Positions 1 through 7,206 of a DNA stretch of 64,000 nucleotides are shown here, piece after piece (within the stretch, counting starts at the first letter, position 1; each line of letters begins with the position of its first letter). Source of the stretch: Aquincolibacterium sp964606385 (GTDB taxonomy: Bacteria > Omnitrophota > Omnitrophia > Omnitrophales > Aquincolibacteriaceae). The notes beneath the pieces were generated by a model, which was given only the letters and a program-made list of their open reading frames with translations, was not told the origin of the DNA and searched no databases. Position numbers and translations under genes: made by a program. Where the stretch lies: contig CAZSFZ010000008.1 in NCBI GenBank assembly GCA_964606385.1, positions 1 to 64,000 on the forward strand. Reading direction: 5' to 3'.

Positions 1-2480
1 GTGATCTGCCAGGGATCGGAAGCCATGCCGCTCCCGGACATGTCCTCCCAGATCAAATGCGGAAGTTCGCCGGTGTCGAATTGCCACAATCCGTTAAGGT
101 CCCAGCCTCCGTACACGGCGTGACTCGAACTCTGAAACTCTGAGACGTCCGAAGAGTCCGTCCCCCAACCCTCATCCGAGAGATAGGTAACCGCATCTCC
201 GGTGCCGCTGTAGTAGCCGACCGCGACGGCCGCACCTCCCGTGTACCAGGCCCCGTTCGTGATCGTCCCGTTAAAATCGCCTACAAATCCGCCGACGCGG
301 CTGCCTTCGCTTGTCACAGTCCCGGTCGAATAGGAATTTGTGATACTGCTAGCCGCGCCCGCCAACCCTCCCGCATAGCCGCTGGTTCCGCTCACATTCC
401 CCGCCGCGTAAGAGTTGGCGATCGTACCTTCACTATAGCCCACCAAGCCTCCCACGTAGTTATCACTGTCGCTTGTCACGTTGCCCGTCGCATATACATT
501 GAGGACAGAACTGGCCCCCACCATGAATCCGATCAGCCCCCCGGTAAAGGTGGTGCCCGTAACAAGAGAAGAGGAATAAGAGTTCGTGATCGCAGTGTCC
601 GTCATCCCTCCTACCATGCCTCCCACTTGATAGCCGCCGGTCACGCTTCCCCCGATCAAACCTAAATTCCGGATCGTCGCGCCGTCCGCGAAACCGAAAA
701 GCCCCACATAACTTTCTCCGGGCTTATTGATGACGAGGTCCGAGATCGTATGGCCGTGACCGTCAAAGATACCGCTGAAGGCATCCTGTCCGTTCCATCC
801 TCCGATCGGATTAAAGTTATCACCGATACCCGCGTAATCCATATTGGCCGAAGAGAGATCCGCCCCCAGGTCATAGGAACCTCCGAGGCTGTTCCGGACA
901 AGATCCAGCGTCGTCCAGTCCACGACCGTATCGTTATGGGCCCAGCCCGAATTCCCGCCGTAATTCGATTTTGGCTTCGCGTAGATCAGCCCTTCCCCGA
1001 GATTATGGGAATCCCGGATCCCGACATACGCGAGGTGATAATCGGGCGAGGCGAGATGGATGTACCAGGGAGAATCCTTGACGCTTGAAAAAAGGCGGAT
1101 CAGCCCGGCCACGCTTCCGGCCCCGCCCTCAATATGAGTATTCCCGAGAAGTGTGAGCGTAGCTCCGGGATCAAAATAAACCGTTTTCCCCGGCGTTGCG
1201 ATCTCGAGGTTCGTGATCGTCGTGTCGCCCGTGAAGGTCTGTGACTCCGCTCCGGTGAGTTTGACTTTTTCTGCTGTCAACGCCATCTCCGCCGCCGTCA
1301 AGCTCCCCGCTCCCGCGAGCTCGATCTCGCCGCCTTCCGCCGCGATCTCGATCTTCCCTCCCGCCGCGTCCATCGTCCCGGCATTCACGACCGATCCAAC
1401 CGATCCGACCCCGGAGGTCGGATTGGGTTCGGTATCCCGTTCCCCGTTCCCCGTTCCCCGTGCAGTATCAATCTTGATCTCCCCATTCATCGCCTGAATA
1501 AGAGCCTCATTGTAGATATCGTCCATCGACTGGAACTGGATGGATCCGTTGTCAGCCCGCACCGCTGAAACGGCCGTCGCGTTCTTTTCAAGACTGATAG
1601 CCCGGTCGAACAGTCCGTCCAAGGCCTGCGCGTTCAGAATGATCTTGCCGCCATCCGCCGCGATGGTGCCGGTGTTCTTGATCTGGTCTTTGAGACCCAT
1701 CTTGTTGGCCGTTGCCTCATCCACTCCGATACTCACCATGCCGTCTCCGGACATCCCGATCGTCACGGTATTGCCGGCGGCCAAGGCAACCGTCCCGGCC
1801 GGGACTTCAATGGTCCCCTTGTTCTCGATAGCATTCGCGACCAGCGCAACCAGGTCAGAATTGGTCCCAACAATACGTCCCTCATTCATCAGGAATCCTG
1901 TTGTCCCTTCGAGCTGATATTGGCGAGCCAGGAAATTCGTTAGGGAAAGATTGAGAGGCAGCGTCGAAGCGATGAGGGACGCGTTGTTGAGATTGATAAG
2001 ACCGGTGGAACCGATGTTGATGCCCGCGATATTCTGCAGGATAAAGTCGAGGTTGGATAAATTCATGGTACCGAAGATATTCGTGGCCTGGCCGCCGTTC
2101 ACGAGAAGAGCAAGACTTGCGTTTTGATTAAGGCCGGTGATGTTATAAATATTGTTCTGCGGAACATTGAATTCCTGGACATTCCACACCGGGTTGCCCG
2201 TGACGTTCCAGTTCGTGGTATTCTCCTGCGTGTTCACTTCGACCGAACCGCCCTCCAGGTTGATCGTCTCGGCCATCACCGGACTCACGCACATCGACCA
2301 CGCGAACACCGCCGCAGTAAAGGCCGCCGTCACTTTCCGCAAACCCATTCGACCCCGGAGGTCGGATTGGTCAACGGTCCTCGCTTGACCCAACACGCTT
2401 CGTGGCCCGTGGCCCGCGTCCCGAGTATCAGAGACCCCTTCCGAACTCCGCAACTGAGTTTTCCCTTGAGCTCTTTCCAT
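1..2480 (-). CDS. Filamentous-haemagglutinin-type exoprotein with GLUG repeats (3' end outside window)
   Basis: The frame is open from ATG at 2480 to base 1 (about 826 codons) and runs off the window, so the C-terminus is unseen. An AGGGA sits 7 bases before this ATG. Residues 45-71 form a signal peptide (basic start, hydrophobic Ala/Val stretch, end ...PVMA), preceded by an unusual 44-residue extension. The next 130 or so residues are Asn/Gly-rich beta-helix sequence ending in a FLARQYQLEG-like stretch, as in the TPS secretion domain of haemagglutinin-type adhesins. From about residue 600 there are at least four GLUG repeats (for example GGLVGYSEGTIANSYAAGNV). The likely role is a surface or secreted adhesin; no TpsB transporter is in the window. 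ATG 2348, just before the signal peptide, is an alternative start. A DNA repeat lies in frame at two sites (see repeats). Family is clear; function is inferred. Confidence 0.85.
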   Translation of the reverse strand, partial: MERAQGKTQLRSSEGVSDTRDAGHGPRSVLGQARTVDQSDLRGRMGLRKVTAAFTAAVFAWSMCVSPVMAETINLEGGSVEVNTQENTTNWNVTGNPVWNVQEFNVPQNNIYNITGLNQNASLALLVNGGQATNIFGTMNLSNLDFILQNIAGINIGSTGLINLNNASLIASTLPLNLSLTNFLARQYQLEGTTGFLMNEGRIVGTNSDLVALVANAIENKGTIEVPAGTVALAAGNTVTIGMSGDGMVSIGVDEATANKMGLKDQIKNTGTIAADGGKIILNAQALDGLFDRAISLEKNATAVSAVRADNGSIQFQSMDDIYNEALIQAMNGEIKIDTARGTGNGERDTEPNPTSGVGSVGSVVNAGTMDAAGGKIEIAAEGGEIELAGAGSLTAAEMALTAEKVKLTGAESQTFTGDTTITNLEIATPGKTVYFDPGATLTLLGNTHIEGGAGSVAGLIRLFSSVKDSPWYIHLASPDYHLAYVGIRDSHNLGEGLIYAKPKSNYGGNSGWAHNDTVVDWTTLDLVRNSLGGSYDLGADLSSANMDYAGIGDNFNPIGGWNGQDAFSGIFDGHGHTISDLVINKPGESYVGLFGFADGATIRNLGLIGGSVTGGYQVGGMVGGMTDTAITNSYSSSLVTGTTFTGGLIGFMVGASSVLNVYATGNVTSDSDNYVGGLVGYSEGTIANSYAAGNVSGTSGYAGGLAGAASSITNSYSTGTVTSEGSRVGGFVGDFNGTITNGAWYTGGAAVAVGYYSGTGDAVTYLSDEGWGTDSSDVSEFQSSSHAVYGGWDLNGLWQFDTGELPHLIWEDMSGSGMASDPWQI
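1406..1470 (-). repeat. Dispersed short repeat, copy 2, inside the exoprotein gene
   Basis: Read on the minus strand, this copy starts TGATACT, continues with heptamers of the form GGGAACG in tandem, and ends CCAATCCGACCTCCGGGGTC. The same two ends and a similar GC-rich heptamer core occur at 2350-2430. The insert is translated into low-complexity Gly/Thr/Asn-rich residues in the middle of the beta-helix region. The 3' block is read in a different frame from copy 1, so the conservation is at DNA level, not protein level. Confidence 0.6.
2350..2430 (-). repeat. Dispersed short repeat, copy 1, in the 5' end of the exoprotein gene
   Basis: Shares with copy 2 the end block of about 20 bases (2350-2370) and the opposite end GTATCA (2425-2430), with tandem GTGGCCC-type heptamers between. 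It lies between the well-placed start codon at 2480 and the signal peptide at residue 45, and so accounts for most of the odd N-terminal extension. Confidence 0.6.
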
Positions 2481-2744
2481 TTTTGTCCCTAATAGAAAGA
2501 TGCCCAACCCTTAAACAACAGACAAGCACTTTTTATAATTTTTTTTACATTTATAATAATTTATAGCTATTCATAACTGAAAATATAGCATTAGATAGCC
2601 TAACTGATCAAAAATTGAGCATTATGATTTGAATTTAAAATATAAAAAATTTTCCGGTGAAAATGGGAGAAAAACGATATCCAATCTAATGTTATTATAT
2701 AATATTTAAATTGATTTATATGAAATATCGGATACTCTATTTCT
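2481..2744. other. AT-rich intergenic stretch between two divergent accessory genes
   Basis: About 260 bases that are strikingly AT-rich (runs such as TTTTATAATTTTTTTTACA), unlike the GC-rich neighbours. It must hold the promoters of both the exoprotein gene (minus) and the ORF6N gene (plus), but no single promoter stands out among the many TATA-like hexamers. The string GATATCCAATC at 2676-2686 repeats one arm of the palindrome inside the ORF6N gene. The base composition suggests acquired DNA. Confidence 0.6.
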
Positions 2745-3272
2745 ATGAAATCAGATAGCTCATTGCTTCCCGCTGAAATAATCGAGAAGCGCATTTTCCT
2801 TATCCGCAGTCAGAAAGTCATGCTAGACAGGGATCTGGCACCCCTTTACGGCGTCACCACAGGGGCGCTGAACCAGGCCGTCAGCCGGAATGCGGAACGA
2901 TTCCCTGCTGATTTCATGTTCCGGTTGACTCATGTTGAAACAGAAAATTGGATATCACAAATTGTGATATCCAATCGCGAGAAAATGGGCATCCGCCACA
3001 CGCCCTTTGCTTATACCGAGAACGGTGTTGCCATGCTTTCAAGCGTCCTGCGGAGTAAACGAGCCGTCCTCGTGAACATAGAGATCATGCGAGCATTCAC
3101 GCGGCTCAGGGAACTGATCCGGTCCCATGAAGCAATTTGGAGAAAAATCGAGGAAATGGAAAGAAAATACGATGCCAAATTCAAGAGCATTTTTGATGCG
3201 CTGAGAAAAATGCTAACTCCACCTACCCCGCCACCCCCAAAACCCAAAAAACCTATCGGTTTCCACCCCTAA
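2745..3272 (+). CDS. ORF6N (KilA-N-like) domain DNA-binding protein
   Basis: A 175-residue protein whose first 110 residues match the ORF6N pattern: EKRIFLIRSQKVMLDRDLAPLYGV, then NAERFPADFMFRLT, then a TPFAYTENGVAMLSSVLRS block. A coiled-coil segment follows (about 115-150) with a Pro/Lys-rich tail (PTPPPPKPKKP). ORF6N domains are found in phage antirepressor-type proteins and in many lone chromosomal copies; target and role here are unknown. No Shine-Dalgarno sequence is obvious before the ATG. It is isolated, on the opposite strand to its neighbours, next to AT-rich DNA, and carries a perfect palindrome within its coding sequence. Transfer from a mobile element is the likely origin. Confidence 0.9.
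   Translation: MKSDSSLLPAEIIEKRIFLIRSQKVMLDRDLAPLYGVTTGALNQAVSRNAERFPADFMFRLTHVETENWISQIVISNREKMGIRHTPFAYTENGVAMLSSVLRSKRAVLVNIEIMRAFTRLRELIRSHEAIWRKIEEMERKYDAKFKSIFDALRKMLTPPTPPPPKPKKPIGFHP
2947..2975. repeat. Perfect palindrome inside the ORF6N gene
   Basis: A 29-base inverted repeat with 14-base arms (ATTGGATATCACAA and its exact complement) around a single central A at 2961. It encodes the WISQIVISN segment. Such a long perfect dyad is unlikely by chance in coding DNA; it could be an operator for the encoded DNA-binding protein or an RNA hairpin. Confidence 0.8.
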
Positions 3273-3325
3273 GCGGAAAATTCGGTTCTAGGAATCGATG
3301 AGGGAGTGAAGCTCCGGGATAGGCT

Positions 3326-4576
3326 TTAGAAGTAGTTGGTGATCCAGGCGCGGACGGCGGCGGAGGTTTTGGCGACGAGGCCGCGCGGCGTGAAGAGGGC
3401 TTCCTGGGCGCGTTTGTAGGTCATCACCCAGCGGAACATGCCGAGCGCCGGCGCCATCGAAGGATCGCGGACAAGCTCCTGCGGCGCTTCGACCTGCCGC
3501 GAAATGCCGAGCTTCCCGTCGCGGGAGAACTCTTTCTGGATCCATTCCAGAAAACCGTCCGTCATGACGGCTCCCCCGGTGAAAAGGAAATGAGGGTAGC
3601 GGACCTTTTCCTCCTGCATAAAACCGTCGGCCGTCTCGAGGATCGTGGTCATCCAGGCATGCGCGTGTTTGAAGAATTTCTGCAGGAATTCCTTGCGGGA
3701 GATGGATTGCTGGACTTTTTCATTCCGCGTCACCAGCGGCACGAGCTCCTCGCTTTCCTGCTCCCGCGCGTCCAGCGTCGCGAATTTTTCTTTGACCCTC
3801 TCCGCGTCGCGCTCTTCGATGTTCCAGTCCTTCGCGAGGCATTGGGTCAGGTGATGCCCGCCCGTCGGGAGCGTGCGCACCCCGGCCAGCAGGCCGTTCT
3901 TCCAGAGCACCAGCTGGGTCGCGTCATCGGCGATGTCCAGGATCATGCTGCCTTCCTGTTTTTCGGCGTCCCCCAGCACAGCCTCGGAAAGCGGCAGCAC
4001 TTTGGGAAAATAACCTTCCACATCCAGGTCCAGGGTCTCGAAGATCTTCGCGATATTGCGGAAGGCCTGGAATTCCATCGTGTAGATCTGGAGTGTCACG
4101 CCCAAGCGCTCGGCCTCAAGGCCTACGGGGTTACGCACGGCCGGCATGTCGTTGACGAGGAACGACTCCGGGATCGCCTGAAGGATCGATTCGTTCAGGG
4201 GCAGCGTCGCGACGTTCCGGGTCTGCTGGACGACGGACTGGATCTCATGAGAGCTGATCGTCCGGCGCTCGGGCGAATAATATTCACAGCTGGAGTACCG
4301 GTACATCTTGAAACGGCTGTTCCCGAGCACCACATAGAGTGAGACCTGTTCCCAGGCCTCGGCCGGCAGGACCGTTTTCATCAGTTTTTCAAGCGACGCG
4401 CTCGCGTTCTGAAGGTTGGAAACCAGTCCTTTTTCAAAACCTTCCGGGAAAAGCGCCTCTTCATGGCGGAGCACCTGCGGGTTACCGCCCGCGGTATCCC
4501 CCAGCATGACGACCAGCTTGCGGGTCCCGATATAGACCACGACGCATTTTGATCTCATATCGACCGGCGCGTTCAT
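3326..4576 (-). CDS. ftsA: FtsA-like cell division protein (divergent)
   Basis: A 416-residue actin-fold protein at the end of the division cluster, overlapping ftsQ by four bases (ATGA). FtsA tethers FtsZ to the membrane. Visible features are the phosphate-1 region (VVVYIGTRKLVVML, near residue 15, with Tyr where the usual DIGT has Asp), the FtsA-specific 1C-type region near 160-200 (VTLQIYTMEFQAFRNIAK), phosphate-2 (MILDIADDATQLVLW), the GG of the adenosine motif (FLFTGGAVMTDGF), and a C-terminal amphipathic helix ending VRAWITNYF that resembles the FtsA membrane-targeting sequence. Two canonical nucleotide-site residues are changed, so ATP binding may be altered. No ftsZ follows. PilM-like proteins share the fold, but position and tail favour FtsA. 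Confidence 0.82.
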   Translation of the reverse strand: MNAPVDMRSKCVVVYIGTRKLVVMLGDTAGGNPQVLRHEEALFPEGFEKGLVSNLQNASASLEKLMKTVLPAEAWEQVSLYVVLGNSRFKMYRYSSCEYYSPERRTISSHEIQSVVQQTRNVATLPLNESILQAIPESFLVNDMPAVRNPVGLEAERLGVTLQIYTMEFQAFRNIAKIFETLDLDVEGYFPKVLPLSEAVLGDAEKQEGSMILDIADDATQLVLWKNGLLAGVRTLPTGGHHLTQCLAKDWNIEERDAERVKEKFATLDAREQESEELVPLVTRNEKVQQSISRKEFLQKFFKHAHAWMTTILETADGFMQEEKVRYPHFLFTGGAVMTDGFLEWIQKEFSRDGKLGISRQVEAPQELVRDPSMAPALGMFRWVMTYKRAQEALFTPRGLVAKTSAAVRAWITNYF

Positions 4577-5382
4577 GATTTCCTTTTCACGGCCACGCGG
4601 CCGTACTGAAGGTCCATATATTCGACGTTCTCGCGGGGCTCGGTATTCAAAAGATAGACCGCGCTCGCCAAAGCCGCCACCTGCTCGGACGCCTTACGGC
4701 CGAGCTTGAAATCCGGGCCCGCCCCGAGCCGGACGGTCACATACCCGTTCGTGTCGAGAATGACCCGCGTCACGGTCTCGGTCTTGGAAAGCCCGTGCCG
4801 CTTGAAAAGCTGGAGAAAACGCAGCGCCTCGGCAAACCCTTTGTTCTGGAGTTTCAGGCCGACCTTGGGTTCCTTATAAGGCTCGGTATAGTCTTCCATG
4901 AGGATCCAGGCGGGATCCAGCTCCGGCCGCACTTCGATAAGATAACCGTCTTCGGCCGCGATCCCGTACGCGCCTCCGGACCGGAACTGCACGTTCGCGA
5001 TGGGTTTCCGTTTTTTGATCTCGATGCGGACCGTGGACGGCATTTCGCGGACCACGCGCACGCTTTGGGCGCCGGGCCCGAGTTCGATCGTTCCGGCGAT
5101 CTTCTTGAGGTCCAGCATCAGGATATTCTTCCCGAGGATCTTGTCTTCCAGGGTCCGGATGCTCTGGGGCGAAAGCGCGTCGGGCGGGACGATCCGGATC
5201 GACTGGACCCGCAGCCATTTGTCCTCACAGAGGCCTTTTTTTACCACGAGACCGACATAAACGAGCACCGCGGCGATCACGGCCAGCGGGATGAGACGCC
5301 AGATAAGCCAGCCGATCCCGTCGATCACGGCGTCGATCGTGTTCCCGAACCAGCCTTTCTTGCCTTTTTTCTTTTTTCCCAT
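4573..5382 (-). CDS. ftsQ: Cell division protein FtsQ (DivIB), POTRA domain
   Basis: A 269-residue bitopic protein: a Lys-rich cytoplasmic start (GKKKKGKKG), one membrane span at about 24-48, then an extracytoplasmic POTRA domain (about 58-130, with LRVQSIRIVPPDALSPQSI and the motif NILMLDLKKIA), followed by the FtsQ beta domain. FtsQ is a core divisome protein linking FtsK/FtsA to the FtsWI synthase. The gene lies 5 bases after ddl and overlaps ftsA by 4, the standard ddl-ftsQ-ftsA order. Sequence identity is low, as usual for FtsQ, so the call rests on architecture and position. Confidence 0.88.
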   Translation of the reverse strand: MGKKKKGKKGWFGNTIDAVIDGIGWLIWRLIPLAVIAAVLVYVGLVVKKGLCEDKWLRVQSIRIVPPDALSPQSIRTLEDKILGKNILMLDLKKIAGTIELGPGAQSVRVVREMPSTVRIEIKKRKPIANVQFRSGGAYGIAAEDGYLIEVRPELDPAWILMEDYTEPYKEPKVGLKLQNKGFAEALRFLQLFKRHGLSKTETVTRVILDTNGYVTVRLGAGPDFKLGRKASEQVAALASAVYLLNTEPRENVEYMDLQYGRVAVKRKS

Positions 5383-5387
5383 GGCTA

Positions 5388-6344
5388 TTATTTCTTTCTT
5401 TTCCCTCTATAAGCGTCCGCAAGAACGCGCAGGCATAATTCCTCGAACCCGATCCCGGCCGCCCGCGCGGCCTTCGGCAAAAGGCTGAACTCCGTGAGCC
5501 CCGGAATGCTGTTCACTTCGAGAACGTACGGCCGCTGTTTGCGGTCGAGCATCACGTCCACCCGCGAGAAGCCTTTGAGGCCGAGCCCGCGGTAGACCCG
5601 GTACGCGACCGCCTGGATCTTTCGGGCGACCTTCGCCGGGATCCGGGCCGGCACCTCATAGGTCGTCATACCCTTCGTGTATTTCGCTTTGTAATCGTAA
5701 AAAGGACGCGAGGGTTTCACTTCCACGACGGGCAGTTTCCGGTCGCCCAGGAGCCCCGCCGTCAGTTCCCGGCCGGTGATCTTTGTTTCGATCAAAAGCC
5801 TCCCGAACCTTGAAACTGACCGTCTTAGTTTTTCGGCCGAACGGCGAAAATCTTCAACACAGAAAACACCCTGGCTGGACCCGCCGTCCAGCGGTTTGAC
5901 AAAAAAAGGCACCGGGAATTTCGAGGCCACGCAGCGCCAGTTCTCCGGGGTCAGGACCGCGTAAGGCGGCGTCGGCACGCCCAGCTTTTCAAAATGACGC
6001 TTGCTGATCAGCTTGCAAAAACTTTTTTCGCAAGCCGCGGACGGGGAACCCGTGAAGCGGACGCGCTTTCGCTCGAGCATCCGCTGGAGCACCCCATCCT
6101 CCCCACCCTTGCCGTGCAGGGCGATAAAGAGGACATCCGCTTCGAGGATCTTGCGGGCGAATTGTTTCCGGTTCGCGGGATCGATCGGGAAGGCTTTCAC
6201 GCCGGCGCGTTTCAGGGCGCGCGTCACCGCACGTCCGGACCGGAGCGAAATGCGGCGCTCGGCGGAGGTGCCGCCGCGCACCACTCCCACTTTAATTTTT
6301 TGGAACGATGCGAACTTCGGGCTCGAGAGTAATTCCGGTTGCAT
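5388..6344 (-). CDS. ddl: D-alanine--D-alanine ligase
   Basis: A 318-residue ATP-grasp enzyme that makes the D-Ala-D-Ala terminus of peptidoglycan precursors. The N-terminal domain has VGVVRGGTSAERRISLRSG (Ddl signature, HE replaced by RR); the central ATP-grasp region has FFVKPLDGGSSQGV; the C-terminal region has RVDVMLD and YVLEVNSIPGLTEFSLLPKAA with the catalytic and Mg ligands. An AGGA lies 9 bases upstream of the chosen ATG, which is inside the end of murB (53-base overlap); starting at the KIKVGVVRGG segment would shorten the overlap but has no better start codon. Confidence 0.95.
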   Translation of the reverse strand: MQPELLSSPKFASFQKIKVGVVRGGTSAERRISLRSGRAVTRALKRAGVKAFPIDPANRKQFARKILEADVLFIALHGKGGEDGVLQRMLERKRVRFTGSPSAACEKSFCKLISKRHFEKLGVPTPPYAVLTPENWRCVASKFPVPFFVKPLDGGSSQGVFCVEDFRRSAEKLRRSVSRFGRLLIETKITGRELTAGLLGDRKLPVVEVKPSRPFYDYKAKYTKGMTTYEVPARIPAKVARKIQAVAYRVYRGLGLKGFSRVDVMLDRKQRPYVLEVNSIPGLTEFSLLPKAARAAGIGFEELCLRVLADAYRGKRKK

Positions 6345-7206
6345 TGAAGACAGTCCTTTGGATCTCCTGGATCAGCTGGACGGCATCCCCGCAGGTGGCG
6401 CCGCCCGTGTTGATAAAATAATTCGCGTGTTTTTCCGAGACCTGCATCCCGCCCACCCGCTTTCCCTTGAGCCCCGCTTTTTCGATCAAAGCGCCGGCCG
6501 CGGCTTTAAGCCCGAGCGGATTCTTGAAGATCGATCCCGCGTTCGGCCCCGTCATGTCCTGACGGACTTTGCGGAACACCTGGTTTGATCTCATTTCCGC
6601 CTGGATCCAGTCCTTCGGGCGGCGCCAGACCCTGAGGGTCGCCTCCAGCACCACATAAGTTTCCAGATCCGATTTGCGGTAAGAAAATCGAAGGTCCTCG
6701 GAACCTAGCACCACGATCTCCCCGTCCTTCCGCAGGGCCCGGACCTCCAGCACGAGGTCCCCGATCTCGTTACGCTGGCCCGCGTGGCGGCTGAAACCCG
6801 CGTTCATCACGATCGCACCGCCGACGGTCCCCGGGATCTGCGCGAGAAATTCCGTGCCTCCCAAGCCGTATTCCTGACAGAACCGGACCAGCCGCGCGAG
6901 GCTCACGCCCGCGGACACCGTCACCCGGGAGCGGTCGAGGTCCATTTTCAGAAGATCGTTCCGGAAACGGCGCATCGAGACCACAAGCCCGTCGTAGCCT
7001 TCGTCCTGAAAGATCACGTTCGAACCGTTCCCCAGGATGAAGAACGGCATTTTTTCCCGGCCTGCCCAACCGAGCAGCTTCACGAGCGCTTCCTCGCTTT
7101 CCGGCTCGGCAAAATAGGCCGCTGGACCGCCGAGACGCAGGGTCGTGAACGGGGCGAGCGGAACGTTACGCTGAAGCGCAGGGGTCGAGATGATGGACGA
7201 ATTCAC
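6292..7206 (-). CDS. murB: UDP-N-acetylenolpyruvoylglucosamine reductase
   Basis: A 304-residue FAD enzyme reducing the enolpyruvyl group to form UDP-MurNAc. Visible motifs are FTTLRLGGPAAYF near the start, ILGNGSNVIF (FAD pyrophosphate site), IPGTVGGAIVMNAG, the Ser-containing GSIFKNP near residue 225 (general acid), and the C-terminal LEPEVRIV Glu. The start is GTG at 7206 with GGAGAG seven bases upstream, inside the end of murC (41-base overlap). Expected length for MurB without the type I insertion. Confidence 0.96.
   Translation of the reverse strand: MNSSIISTPALQRNVPLAPFTTLRLGGPAAYFAEPESEEALVKLLGWAGREKMPFFILGNGSNVIFQDEGYDGLVVSMRRFRNDLLKMDLDRSRVTVSAGVSLARLVRFCQEYGLGGTEFLAQIPGTVGGAIVMNAGFSRHAGQRNEIGDLVLEVRALRKDGEIVVLGSEDLRFSYRKSDLETYVVLEATLRVWRRPKDWIQAEMRSNQVFRKVRQDMTGPNAGSIFKNPLGLKAAAGALIEKAGLKGKRVGGMQVSEKHANYFINTGGATCGDAVQLIQEIQRTVFNATGITLEPEVRIVPKN

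Noticed and set aside
3273..3325. Hairpin (GGAG/CTCC) as a bidirectional terminator between ftsA and the ORF6N gene
   Set aside because: Only a four-base stem and no T-run on either side.
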